From Cornus controversa (lineage: Eukaryota; Streptophyta; Magnoliopsida; Cornales; Cornaceae): a stretch of 64,000 nucleotides of DNA. The translations under genes were made by a program, and so were the position numbers. Location of the stretch: the NCBI GenBank assembly GCA_026545225.1, contig CM048849.1, positions 49,030,336 through 49,094,335 of the forward strand. Direction: 5' to 3'. The number at the start of each line of letters is the position of its first letter. Position 1 is the stretch's first letter. A model generated the notes under the pieces. The model was not told the origin of the DNA. It did not search any database and saw nothing but the letters and a program-made list of their open reading frames with translations. Shown here piece after piece: positions 35,311 through 47,093 of the stretch.

Positions 35311-36514
35311 CATTGGAGGGTAACCCAATTCAAGTAGGATCTTCTCTTGTACGATTCCTCCTCCTCCCACCCACAAAAGATTTTGTATTTTGTCATCTTA
35401 TTATTGTTAATTATTTAATTAGGCACCAATATATTTTTTTTAAGATAATGATGCTATTGACCAAAAGCCTCTAGCCATTCAAAATAAAAGGTAAGAAGAT
35501 TTGAGTCTACCAAGTGCAAGTTAATCTTGCCTATCATAAATATAGTTATATACATATATAATATATGCATTTACTTGAAAAGAATATATATATATAACTC
35601 AATACATGCATACTTTGGAAAGAAAACGAAATTTGTGATCTATGATCACTCTTCTTTTCTCTTCTCTGAATCTGAAAAAGCCTATGAATATCTCAATAAC
35701 TTTTTCAATTGGATAAATATGGCTCATTCGATCTAATTTGTTGAAAGTCCTTCGCAAATTTACATGACCATCCTCTCCGAAAGTAATGGCATTCATTTAA
35801 ATATTTAATGAACAAGAAATTGAAAAAAAAAATGGACTAGAATCCTTTAAGTTATCTTAAGCTAATTAATACAAATTTGACATGTGTTATTTTGTAATCT
35901 CTCATTGAAAATTAGCGACCTCACACAAAATTAAATAAAGAAATATCTGAAAGGAATCATTTTGGAGAGATTATTAGTAATCCCGAGACCATAATTTTGA
36001 ATCAATAGTAACGCCCGTCATGAACATATGTCCCCTTAATCCGACCCGAACACTTATCGTAGAGACGTGTTAAAAATGATGGACCGAGGATTTGAAGGAT
36101 ACAGAACCTTTTTTTCTCGTTTATATCCTTTCAAAGGTTACTGCTATAGTTTTGCAAGAATACCAAAACTGTCGTGTGTGCCGGAGATCGGCCGAGGATA
36201 AAACAAAAATTATAATTTAAAATAAAAAATAACATCCGATTCCATCTCTTTTAGTCATTTTCTTTTATTTATTTGAGATTTAATTAAATTATCACTCAAG
36301 GAGCTGGATAGAGCTAGTGATATCTTCTTGATGATCACACTGTGTAATGTGAGTTACAGTATTTTGTAAATAGGTTCACAGTAACAACGGAAGGGCACGT
36401 GAAATGAATTTCATTCCAGCGAAAGACAAGTTGTAAGAAGAAAAGAGAAAAAGGACAAGATATATTACATTATATTTTGTGGTCTAACTATAAATTAAAA
36501 GAGAAAAATATCTT
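35311..36514. other. Intergenic DNA downstream of small-protein copy A
   Basis: Non-coding. From about 36340 rightward the sequence is shared with the 3' flanks of copies B and C, so the duplicated segment starts there. Confidence 0.5.
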
Positions 36515-36751
36515 CTAAGCCCAAACGAGGTCAACGCAAACCCTGGAATCTGGAAGATCTTCCACCAAATCCTCCTTGTTGTCGACATTGATCGACTTTC
36601 TTGTATAATTTCCGGCCACCCTTTTGGCGGTGAAACACTGAGCAGCGGTGGCTGAACACGAAGAAGAGGGTGGTGGTGGTGATGTTAGAAGGATTAAATC
36701 TGTAGTTTGATGTCTAAGTAATTCAGACAAGAGAAGAACAAGAGAAGCCAT
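36515..36751 (-). CDS. Unrecognised small protein, copy A of three
   Basis: The single-exon frame encodes 78 aa. It begins MASLVLLLSELLRHQTTD, has a Pro/Ser-rich middle (SPPPPSSSCS), a basic segment (KRVAGNYTRKS) and an acidic stretch before SRVCVDLVWA at the end. The N-terminus has only nine hydrophobic residues interrupted by Ser-Glu, weak for a secretion signal. Copies at 42092-42340 and 47094-47330 keep the same frame: the first 15 residues and SRVCVDLVW are identical in all three, length differences are whole codons and all stop at the same place. That pattern is the main evidence for coding. I know no family with this sequence. A TATA box (CTATATAAT) lies about 70 bp upstream. Function unknown. 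Confidence 0.7.
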   Translation of the reverse strand: MASLVLLLSELLRHQTTDLILLTSPPPPSSSCSATAAQCFTAKRVAGNYTRKSINVDNKEDLVEDLPDSRVCVDLVWA

Positions 36752-36820
36752 ACAGCTAGCTAAAAAAGAAATATGAAGTTTGATAAATTGATTTGAGGGA
36801 AATATGGGGAGCTTAGCTTA

Positions 36821-36829
36821 ATTATATAG
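36821..36829 (-). promoter_or_regulatory. TATA box of copy A
   Basis: The minus strand reads CTATATAAT about 70 bp before the start codon. The same position in copy B reads CTATATAAGC and in copy C CTATGTAAGC. Confidence 0.6.
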
Positions 36830-36836
36830 AAAAAAA

Positions 36837-37037
36837 TGTGTGTGTGTGTGTGTATTATAATATATATGGGTAAATAAAGTGGAGATGTATTAAAGAGAGA
36901 AGCCCATTGGGTTGTTGGGTCACACACTGGGCTGATCAGTGACTTTAATGTATTATGAAGTTGATTTAACAGGAAAAACAAGTGGTGGTGACAAAAGCGG
37001 TTGGCTGTGCTGATGGTTTTTTGGATTGACTGTCGTT

Positions 37038-37092
<55 letters not shown>
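36837..37092. repeat. (GT)n at 36837-36853 and compound (GT)n(AT)n at 37037-37092 in the copy A promoter
   Basis: The compound repeat follows the shared block GGTGGTGACAAAAG. Copy B has a matching (GT)n(AT)n at 42600-42650, so the microsatellite was probably duplicated with the gene. In copy C this place holds a transposon. Confidence 0.8.
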
Positions 37093-37094
<2 letters not shown>

Positions 37095-37287
37095 GTCCTA
37101 TTTATGAATATAGGTGCGATGCCACCGCTCTTCTTACTAGAAACCATGAGTGCAAGCCATTTGGTGATGTGCCACAAAATGTAATATTTGGTTGTTATCC
37201 ATCTGTATTGTCAGCCAGGATTTAGTGCTGGGCCTGCTGGCCATCTGCTTTGTCTTCCAAGCTAAACAGACCTTCGTGTAACAGTAA

Positions 37288-37753
37288 GGCCAGGTTGGAA
37301 AGAAATGAAAAGAAAAGGCAAGGAAATGGAGAGATATGTTTTTTTTTGGGTTTGGTATAAATTTTTTAATAGAGAGAAAAAGAAATTAAAGGATTTGGAG
37401 GGATAAATTAAGGATGAATAGTAATTTTTGTTATTCTTTCAAAAATGGAAGGAAAAGAAAAGAAAAGAAAGACCAGTATTTTTTAATGAAACTTTTTTAA
37501 TGTCAACTTTACCTTTATTTTGATAAAAACTAAAATTTGTTATTTTAAATATAAAAGGGTATAATAGTAAAAAATTTAAATATTTTCCTTTCATTTCTTT
37601 CCCAAACATGTTAACTATCATTTCATTTATTTTCTTTTCTTAATCAACGAAATACGATAAAAGTTTAATATTATCATTCCCTTTCCTTTCTTTTCTTTTC
37701 TCTCATTACTAATATAATTCTTTCTTTTCTTTTCCATTATACCAAACATAGTC
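37288..37753. mobile_element. PIF/Harbinger-type MITE, 466 bp
   Basis: Flanked by TAA at 37285-37287 and 37754-37756. The ends read GGCCAGGTTGGAAAG and, reverse-complemented, GACTATGTTTGGTAT. The interior is purine-rich on the left and CTTTTC-rich on the right, like the unit at 25243. It is non-coding. Confidence 0.75.
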
Positions 37754-38028
37754 TAAAGTTATTCCAAACTGATGTAAAATTAAATATTTGAAATAGAAAA
37801 CAGTTTAGTGCACGAGATTTTAACCCTCCCTCAATCAATTATTTATTTTAAAAAAAAAAAATTAAGGTGAATTACTTTGATATCTCTCGAGTTTGTTCAA
37901 ATATGTTCCGGATGAAGCTTTTAGTTAAATTAGTTTGACTTCTCATGTCAAACATCTCCTCTGAAGTCCTGTCCAACAACCATACAAAGCATAAGAGCCT
38001 ATTGGAATACTCCACGATCATTCTCAAT

Positions 38029-38482
38029 TCAAATACTGGAAACTAAAGAAGCTAAACTCGGTTTCCAAGGAGAATTCTCAAATTCCCTTTCTGAGTCCGA
38101 TTTGCGAAGCCCACAATATCGGATCATTCCAATTGGAAGGGAGAATGTGGAATCCACATCTAGCTTGGACGAATGACCAAATTGGTGAGACAAAAGGGCA
38201 TCAAAAGAAGAGATGGTTGCGAGACTCTTGACCAACAAGGCACATGAGACAAGAATTGGAGATTTGCAAATGGGAAACCGATTTATGATCCAAGGTAGGG
38301 AGCTTGTTTTGAATGGCTATCCATAGAATAAAGGAATGCTTTGGGATAATGAGATAGAACCAAACCAAATGACACCAATGTAATTGAGGATGTGGAAAGA
38401 GGCTTATGACGGTGTGAGCGATTATGAAATTCCTTGTGGGGAGGCGGAAATCGATCAATAAAGGAGATGTTTTTACATTCAT
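38029..38482 (-). mobile_element. LINE fragment: reverse-transcriptase zinc-binding region
   Basis: The minus strand reads LHWCHLVWFYLIIPKHSFIL, then WIAIQNKLPTLD, then ISNSCLMCLVGQESRNHLFF. This is the zf-RVT region found after plant LINE reverse transcriptases (W..lvWf...PkhsFilWlai...LpT.D, then C..C...E...HLFF). It continues in another frame to about 38029. It is a fragment without ends and not functional. Confidence 0.8.
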
Positions 38483-41190
38483 TTACACTTGGCTTTTGGT
38501 AATTTTAGTAATTTTTTTTTAACCATGGCAAAAAACTCACAAATTCATTCTCAATATATCTATTTGATTTATCTAATTTTAGATTGAACCTTTATTAACG
38601 TCATTCATAAATTTTTTAATATATTTTAACTTATTTGATACATGAATGAATATTTTTTTCCTAATTAGTGTTTTTTTAACAGGTTTATGAGACTTATTTA
38701 AAAGGTCAATAAAAAGCCCATACTTTTCTCACTCCGGTAAAAATGAAGGTCAATCAATTCATACTCAACTTTTCTCAGCTCAAATTTAAGAAATTTTATC
38801 CTACTAATTTTTATACTTGGACATTCTAGAAAGATATCAGGTGTTGCACCTAATAATGTATCGCGCGCGCGCGCACACACACACATATATCCAAAGTCAT
38901 TTATCACTCCCTCTACATTCTCAAAATCATCTCAGTAAAAGAGTGGGCTTCTCATCCATCTATACTAGAGATCTTTCTAAACACCAAACTCAATTCAGTT
39001 ACTAGCTTGGTTTAAAGTCTTCCTCTACCAAAATGAATCATTTACTCATTCTTGGTTTATTAACTTTGATAACAAATTCAAAAGTCAAATTCCTTCTTGG
39101 TTTCTGCAATGGTGGTCTCAATATGGTTCCATCCCAAAAATATTTCCCCCTACTCATCTTGAACAAGTGAAATTCTTGTCAACTATTTTCAAAATCAATG
39201 TTCATCAGTCACAGTTTCCAAATATTCTTCTATTCTCAAGTAAATACAAAATCTCGTGAATCTTCAAATGACAGATTGATATTCAGGACAGTCATCCGAA
39301 TGCATTTTGTCAAATTGTGGGATTCTTTCAAAATAGAAAGAATTATCACCTAATTAAGTTCAAACTAAATTCCCTACACAAACCCCTCCTAGTCAGAGGA
39401 AGCATGAAGCTACACCAAAATCAATTGAATCAGTCATTGCCTCAAATTTCAAGTCAGAACTAGCACGGCTTGCCAAGCAAATCTTAAGCCGTATTTTCAG
39501 CCTTTCTGAAGAGGACGATGCATCATCCAATGAATCAAGTCAACCAATCAAAGACCCCTACTCCAATCAAGCACTTTAGGATGCTCAAGATCCTTATGAT
39601 CTTGGAAAATATTGACCATATTGACAAGGTACAACAAAAGTCAGCAAAGAGACAAACTGCTACAGTAAAAGTCAAAATTACTATTCACTACAGTCATTGC
39701 CGAAATTACAGTACTCGACAAAATACTATTCATGAACCGTAATGACTTTTTACTATTCACTACAGTTAGATCCATATTTTTCAAAAAAGTTATTTGTTTC
39801 TCCCCCTTAAAAGGATGACGCTTCTTCAACAAAGGGACATCTTTTTTCTTTCGGAGCTTCTCTTCTACCCATCAACTATTTTGAAATATGAGTTTAGTAC
39901 AAGTTCAAGTAGTTTCAATTTCTCTCTCAAGTCATTGCTTTTATCTGTAATATCAGAACTATAAGTAAAGTGTAACTTTAATATTTTATTTCAATACAGT
40001 TTACTTTAGTCATTTAATTTAGTATTAGTACATGGTAGGTTGCATATCTAATCTATTTAATAACTATTTTAATTTTTGAAAATTCTGGATTTAACTGTAG
40101 TGAATAGTAAAAAGTATTTACTATTCATGAACAGTATTTTGTCGGGTACTGTAGTGTCGGCAGTAACTGTAGTGAATAGTAATTTTGACTTTTACTGTAG
40201 CAGTTTGTCTTTTTGCTAACTTTTGCTATACCTTGTTAATATAGTCAATCTTCTCCAAGATCATAAGGATCTTGAGCATCAAGCACTTGACTGGAGTATG
40301 GATCTTTGATTGGTTGACATGATTCACTTGAAGATGCATCTTCCTCTTTAGAGAGGCTAAAGATGCGGCTTAAGATTTGTTTGGCAAGCTGTGCTAGTTC
40401 TGACTTGGAATTTGAGGCGATGACTGATTCAATTGATTTTTATGTAACTTCATGCTTTCTCTTACTAGAAAAATTACACATGGGAAGAATCTTCTTCTAA
40501 CAAAACTCCAAACTTTACCCCTGTAGAAAATAGCAGTCACCATATTAATACTATTTCTAAATTAGTTATCCAAAAATGATTTTCTAAAATAACCATTGCC
40601 ATTGACAACGATCTAACAAAAGCAATGGCGTGAGAGAGAAATTGAAACTATAAACATATATAAGTGTAGAGGAGACTTAACCTACCATGTACTAATACTA
40701 AATTAAATGACTAAAATAAAATGTATTGAAATACAATATTAAAGTTACACTTGACTTACAGTTCTGATATTATAGATAAAAGCAATGACTTGAGAGAGAA
40801 ATTGAAACTACTTGAACTTGTATTGAACTCATATTACAAAATAGTTGATGGGTAGAGGAGAAGCTCTGAAAGAAAAAGATGTCCTTTGCTGAAGAGGCAT
40901 CCTCCTTTTAAGGGGGAGAAACGAATAACTTTTTAAAAAATTCCGGTTCTAATTGTAGTGAATAGTAAAAAGTCGTTACTGTTAATGAATAGTATTTTGT
41001 CGGGTGCTATAGTGTCAGCAGTGACGGTAGTGAATAGTAATTTTGACTTTTACTGTAGCATATATATATATATATATGGTTGGAACAAGTTTAGACAGTT
41101 GAATCGCGAAAATAGAGCTGCCATGATCCTTCGCACCATATGAAAGGCTTCAATTATCTTCAAGAGGTTATTACGCGCCTTCAAGTTATA
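38464..41190. mobile_element. Virus-like fossil, probably endogenous pararetrovirus (Caulimoviridae), rearranged cluster
   Basis: The plus-strand part (38464 to about 39660) resembles the upstream polyprotein region of florendovirus-like caulimovirids, including a Trp-rich block near 39040-39150. From 39360 the cluster is rearranged: block X (39390-39770) and block Y (39660-40050) lie in plus orientation, and further copies of X (about 40080-40470) and Y (about 40655-41060) lie in minus orientation. ACTGTAGTGAATAGT-type words mark the shared region. The end (41090-41190) matches piece 1 at 35180-35290. It is a broken, old composite with many breaks. Family call tentative. Confidence 0.45.
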
Positions 41191-42091
41191 GTTTGGGTTT
41201 TAAAATTTTTATTATATGCTATATTTGAGTAATTTTTGTGATTTTTCATGTTATTTTACAACATATATTAAATTCCTTATTTTGTTGTTTGAAAAGAAGG
41301 AAATTTTTTTATTGAGGTGACACATGAGAATTGCTATATTATACATAAAAAAAAAATGAAAAAAAGTCTCAAAGGAGTTTTTTTTTCTTTTTTTTCTTGG
41401 CAAGAAACTTACACATCTTCTTTTGTCCTTGCGAATACTTCAATTCTCGGCCATGTCACTTTGAAAGGTGAAAAATGAACCACTAAACTACAACCCTCGT
41501 GATTTTGAAAATCTTTTACGAACAACTTATGTGAATCTTGAAAGGAAGGCACGATCATAATGGAACCCTAGGTGGCACCTTGAAATTGCCCATAGATTCT
41601 AAAACTTCCATTTATTATTGCTTTCAAATGCAAAATCTGTCATTATATATTTCCTTATTTCTAGCGAAAAATCTAAGTAACAAACTAACAATATAAGGTT
41701 GTTCTGCTTTTTCACATCACATACATTGAGATGCCCTAAAAATTAAATGTTGTCACATACATTGAGATGCCCTAAAAATTATATGTTGAAGTCCTCGTAG
41801 CCACTTTCATAGTAGCAACTAAGGAGCACGTGACCAATACCAATAAGCATTAGACGTGATGATATCATGTCTTCTTTCCAAATGAGAAATTGAATGTTGG
41901 AGTTCTGTGCGCATCTAGATGTGTATGCTTTTGTTTAAACTTTTGAGAAGAAAAAATAAAAACAAAAACGACGAAATGATTTCAATTCCAGTTAAAGACA
42001 AGATTTAAAAAAGAAAAGAAAAAAGATAGCAAAATAAAGATATATTACATTATTTTGTGGTCAACTATAAATTAAAAGAGAAAAATATTTT
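41191..42091. other. Intergenic DNA downstream of small-protein copy B
   Basis: Contains a 36-bp tandem duplication at about 41726-41795 (CACATACATTGAGATGCCCT twice). From about 41970 the sequence is shared with the flanks of copies A and C. Confidence 0.6.
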
Positions 42092-42340
42092 CTAAGCCCA
42101 AACGAGGTCAACGCAAACCCTGGACTCCGGAAGATCTTCCACCGAATCCTCCTTCTTGCCGACATTGATTGACTTTCTTTTAGAATTTCCTGCGACCCTT
42201 TTGTCGGTGAAACACGGAGCAGCAGTGGCAGTGGCAGTGGCGGCGGAACAAGAAGAAGAGGGTGGTGGTGATGTTAGAAGGGCTGAATCTGTAGTTTGAT
42301 GTCGAAGTAGTTCAGACAAGAGAAGAACAAGAGAAGCCAT
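42092..42340 (-). CDS. Unrecognised small protein, copy B of three
   Basis: The single-exon frame encodes 82 aa, paralogous to copies A and C. It shares MASLVLLLSELLRHQTTD with copy A and ends SRVCVDLVWA. It is four residues longer than A, mainly through an (Ala-Thr)-rich expansion, ATATATAAP (a GCAGTG-type repeat in DNA near 42220-42245), and has one Pro fewer. The basic segment is KRVAGNSKRKS. The promoter is the best preserved together with A: TATA box CTATATAAGC at 42401-42410 and a shared upstream block at 42541-42600. Its start codon is 5.6 kb from that of A and 5.0 kb from that of C, all on the same strand. Function unknown; what is said for copy A applies. Confidence 0.7.
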   Translation of the reverse strand: MASLVLLLSELLRHQTTDSALLTSPPPSSSCSAATATATAAPCFTDKRVAGNSKRKSINVGKKEDSVEDLPESRVCVDLVWA

Positions 42341-42400
42341 ACAGAGCTAAAACAATATATAGTTTGGTAAATTGATTTGTGGGAAATATGAGTTGCTTTA

Positions 42401-42410
42401 GCTTATATAG
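42401..42410 (-). promoter_or_regulatory. TATA box of copy B
   Basis: The minus strand reads CTATATAAGC about 62-70 bp before the start codon. Confidence 0.6.
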
Positions 42411-42614
42411 AAAGGAATGTTTGTGTGAGTGACTGTGTGAGGTAAATAAAGTGGAGATGCGTTAAATAGAGAAGCCCATTGGATATTGTTGGGTCACACA
42501 GGTCTGAGTGTGTGTACTATAAAGTTGATTTAATAGGAAAAACGAGGGGTGGTGACAAAAGCCGTTGGCTCTGTGCTGATGGTTTTTGGATTGATTGTTG
42601 TTTGTGTGTTTGTT

Positions 42615-42647
<33 letters not shown>

Positions 42648-42799
42648 GTCCTAATTATGAAAGCTGCGATGCCACCGCTCTTCCTAAAAACCATTAGTGC
42701 AAGCCATTTGGTGGTGTGCAACAAAATGTGGTATTTGCTTGTCAACCATCTCTATTTTCAGTCAGATTTAGTGTTGGCCATCTGTTTTTGTCATTGAAG

Positions 42800-44285
42800 T
42801 TAGACGTTAGTGCAACATAATCACGAATTCGGAACAAGAAACAGCTTTTTCATATGTTGAGATACATTTAATAATTTCAAAATCTTGCAATGACATACGA
42901 AAAATCTTCTTAATTTGATCCTTTTTCAAGTACAACAATTGTTTTAAATTTAACAAAAATAAAAACTAAAATTGTTCATGAAATTTGATTCATCATATGG
43001 ATTGAAGTACTTTGATATGTGTTTCATAAGAATGGCAAGAGTTCCGGTATGGGATGGTGTCTCTATTCTCATTCTCTGCTAATCCATCTTTCTCATTTCT
43101 ATCCTGTTTAAATTCTCCCACTCTAGGGGGAAAAAAAATTCCCCCACCCTGTCTCTGCCTTCCTCAGTCAATCATTTATTTTTTAAAAAAGTTATGCGCA
43201 ATATTTCTGTTAATTTATAAATGCAAGAAAATCAAACAAATATGAGAAATCAACATAAGAAATCAAAAAATTGAATTAATATATTTGATAATTTTTAATA
43301 AAAAACTATGTAAGATGATTTAAATATTAAAATTATACAATTTGTAATACTTTAAATTTTTAGGATAGAAACCTTCTGATAATTAAAATTGAATCACATG
43401 TTGCACTAAAAAAGATCACACATGAAGAGTTTAGTCTTTTTAGACTAAATGATGATTAACAAACCATTTTGAGCAGGTCATTTTGTCATTCATAGTGTTT
43501 AACCATCTTATCTATGTTATCTTTTAATAGATATATAAAGCATGAAATCTATAAGATCCCGTAATAAATGAAGCCAATATATACTATGATAGAATTTTGG
43601 AACAAAAATTTCGAAAAAACTGTGAATTCTCATAGAAAAGAATATGAAAAAGTTTTCATGATTATCATCACTTTATAACGAACTCAAGTTCATCGAACAA
43701 GTCACATAATCCGAACCAGCCCATTTTGTTGTAAAAGATCTATCCATTTTAAACTCTGGAGTTGAAAACGGTAGTTTTTCATTTATCACATTAAGTCAAG
43801 GTAAAAATGTTCGATCTAAAATATGACTGTGCAAAAGGGAAAAAAATTCCCTAAAAGTCTTACCCTAGATTTCATTAGGATTCAGTTTGTATGATATAAA
43901 TATAGATGTTATAGTGATATATAGCTCTGAAATTAAGGTTATGATCTCCTTTGTTGTGGAGGCTTATATGGCTTAGGGTATTAACTATTAAGTTGGCAAG
44001 TTATCATTGTCTTTTTTAAGATTTTGCACTTCTATTAGGGCTCTAGTGAAGCTTATAAAAGAAAAATGTATATATAGAAAGAGGAAAGGACAAAATTCCC
44101 TTTCGTGAGAGAGAGAGAGAGAGAGAGTCTATTTGAGAGAAAATCAATAATTTGAGACGTGTTTTATTAATAAAGAAATGAACGAAAGGTTGAAAAAAAA
44201 ACCGCTTATATGAGAACTTAACAGAAGGATGAACAAACAAAAATCAGACATTCCAAATAGTAAAATAGAAAAGCAATGATATGTC
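42800..44285. other. Intergenic DNA, no gene seen
   Basis: AT-rich and non-coding; a (GA)n run lies at 44107-44127. Confidence 0.5.
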
Positions 44286-44894
44286 TAAGGATGGCAACGG
44301 GTCGGTTATGGGGCGGGAATTTTCATCCTCATCCCCATCCCCATCCTCATCCCCATAACCGTTTAATTTTGAAAACCCCCATAACCGTCCCATAATCGGT
44401 TATAAATTTTTCCCTTCACCCTATCCCCGCCCCATAACTGACAGAACTTACCCCGCCCCGTCCCATAATCGGTTAAAACTCAAATATTTTGAATTTTTTT
44501 TTTTTTAAGTTCCAACAAAATCATATAAAACTAACCATACATTCCTCTAACATAAAACTAATATAGAATTTCATCATTCATGGCAAGAACAAGAAAAGAA
44601 TTACAATCATATCATCGTAAACTAAGAGAGATGAGGGAGATTAGGGCTAAAGTTTTCTATTTAAGTATATATACACATAAGTAATATAATATAATAACAT
44701 ATTAAGTGTAGAATAATCGGGGCGGGTTTTAAATGGGGCGGGGCGACCTTTCCTCGTCCCCGCCCCGAAACCAACCGGGTTTTAACTAACAAAACCCATC
44801 CCCGTTCCATTAACATAAACGGTTCCCCAAACCCGTTTTAAACGGGTTGGGGCGGGGCGGTTCCCCGTCGGGTTGGGAATTTTTGCCATCCCTA
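44286..44894. mobile_element. hAT-type non-autonomous element, 609 bp, with perfect 8-bp target duplication
   Basis: GATATGTC occurs directly outside both ends (44278-44285 and 44895-44902). The ends are TAAGGATGGCAA and, reverse-complemented, TAGGGATGGCAA. An 8-bp duplication and a TAGGGATGGCAA terminus are features of a widespread plant hAT-type MITE group. Internal sequence near both ends is rich in CCCCGCCCC/GGGGCGGGG and AACCGTT/AACGGTT words, unlike the AT-rich surroundings. It is non-coding. Confidence 0.88.
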
Positions 44895-44908
44895 GATATG
44901 TCTCCACC

Positions 44909-45510
44909 GAGACCGGTAAACGAATCGGATTTGGATCAGATCAGATTTGATTTAATTCGAATCCGATAAGAGATATAGGTGATCCGATCCAATCTAACAA
45001 CCCGACAAATTATATATAATTAAATCTATATCCGATTTGTTATTAATCAGATATTCGATCCGATAACTCGATCCAAAAAAATATAATTTTTTTTAAAAAA
45101 AAATTAATTCCAAAAGAGATTAGCAAATAATGAGAAGGAAAAAAAATAAAGAAAAATAAAATATAAAAAATAGAGTAATAGAAAAGTACGTATTTGACTT
45201 TTTATTAAAGAAAAAAACTATAAAGAATGATCAAATAGAGAGAGGGAAAAATAATAAGAAAATAATGATAAAAAAATATTTTAATAGTATATAAATATTA
45301 TATGTTATAATATTAGATAATATATATATATAATAAATTATATATTATTTTGAATCGGATTATTATTATTATTGGATCGGATCAATCATAATTTATATCT
45401 GATTTGTTTAACTAATAAATTATCGAATTCTAATCGCTAACAAATTATCAAATTAAATATCCAATTTATATCCTAATTATTGGTTCGAGTTTGAATCAAA
45501 ATTTGCTATA
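44909..45510. mobile_element. Second hAT-like insertion directly beside the first
   Basis: TCTCCACC flanks the 602-bp segment on both sides (44901-44908 and 45511-45518). The interior repeats CGGAT, GATCCGAT and AATCCGATAA words near the left and ATCGGATC words near the right. Terminal inverted repeats are poor (GAGACCGG... versus TATAGCAAAT...), so the call rests on the 8-bp repeat and the element-like size. Non-coding. Confidence 0.55.
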
Positions 45511-45518
45511 TCTCCACC

Positions 45519-46007
45519 TCTCCAGAGGAAAGCTTGAGGATTCTACCCACGCATGTGTAACGGACTGTAAAGTACATTTACCTACCCAAAAAAATAGAGA
45601 ACACGGGAGAAAACAAACAAAAACTTGGAGCTAAAAGTTAAAAACCTTTCCTCTCACAAGGGTTATGAGATAAGCGTCGGAGATAAAGGTAATCCAACTG
45701 TTCTCTCACTGGAGCTGATATGGAGATGAGGTAGTGATAAGGTGATAAGAAGGTTGAGGAGATAAAGGGTAATTCAATGAGTTCAAAAGAAGATAACCCA
45801 ATGTCTCTCTGGAATCAACTGCCAATTAATCCTCTATAAGAAAGAGAATTACAATACTCTCACTTCGATACAATTTCTTGACAAAATTGTTGGAGGTTAC
45901 ATTTTCTCTTTGTTGCAGCTTCGGTTGTGCTAGAACCATCATCAACCGACATCGACATCGACATCAATGAAGAATTTTATTTTTTAAAAATAAATCAAAT
46001 TAAAAAA
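45519..46007. other. Intergenic DNA, no gene seen
   Basis: Non-coding; a short (GACATC)n run lies at about 45949-45964. Confidence 0.45.
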
Positions 46008-46161
46008 GATAATGCTACCCAAGTAGAATTTTTAGACAGAATTCGTAGGCAGAAATATTTACATCCATTTGACGTATGTGGTGAGTGTATGTGGTGAGAT
46101 CTACCATGTGCATCTAATGGATATAAATGTGTCTAAGAATTCTGCTCGAGTAGCATTACCC
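46008..46161. mobile_element. MULE-type MITE, 154 bp, with 9-bp target duplication
   Basis: ATTAAAAAA lies outside both ends (45999-46007 and 46162-46170). The ends, GATAATGCTACCCAAGTAG and the reverse complement GGTAATGCTACTCGAGCAG, continue to pair through AGAATTyTTAGACA for about 33 bp, and again at CATCCATT/TATCCATT. A 9-bp duplication is typical of Mutator-like elements. Non-coding. Confidence 0.8.
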
Positions 46162-47093
46162 ATTAAAAAATTAGAAAGTTGATATTGGCGTTCTACCATT
46201 ATCCTCGAACACTCAATTTTCTTTTTTCTTTAAAATAATATTAAAAAAGAGTCCATATATCACAATTTTTGGTAATTATATTTTTAATGTCATAATTGTC
46301 TTTTTCCATTAGGGTTAGGACTCTCGGCCCTAAAATACAAAGTCATTTATCTTCTCTCTTTACACAAAAATGAAATATCTAACATTATAATCATATAATG
46401 TTAGAGTTAAAGAAAGTTAAGATAAGTAATATCAAAAATATCAAAACTATGAATTACTAAATACTTTTAATTAATACTTCTAATTTTTGTGGTAATGGTG
46501 AAATTTTTTCTTTAAAATATATTTTTTGAGTTGATTTTTTGAAAATAAATTTTATGTCAATGAATAAAAACCAATCCTATGATGCACAATAATATTTAAT
46601 TAAACTGAAAATGAAAGAAAAATCTATTTTTTTTTAAGGGAGAGAAAAATCTAATTTTATAAAATTATAAACTCCAATGAAATACATGTAGGCCCGTGCT
46701 TGATTCAAAGGAATCAAAACCCTCTCTAATACACCTTTTTTATTTTGGGTATCTTACACTTCAACTTCACCAGATTTATTTTGAAATTGCACCACTTTAA
46801 ATGATAAATAAATCTCACCAAAAATATGAAATTTTACTATAAAAAAAATGGTGAAATTGGAAGTACAAAAAGAATGGTAACGTGACGTTTGTGTGCGCTT
46901 ATTAGAAAAGATTTAATTTCTCACTCGATGAGTGTGAGTTATTTGTTAGGACAAAAATAAATAAATAAGTTCACAGTCGGTAAAAAACTAAAGAACATGT
47001 GAAACGAGTTCCAATAATCCAGAAACAAGTTATAAAAAGAAAAGAAAAGATATATTACATTATTTTGTGCAAATTAAAAGAGAAAAATATCTT

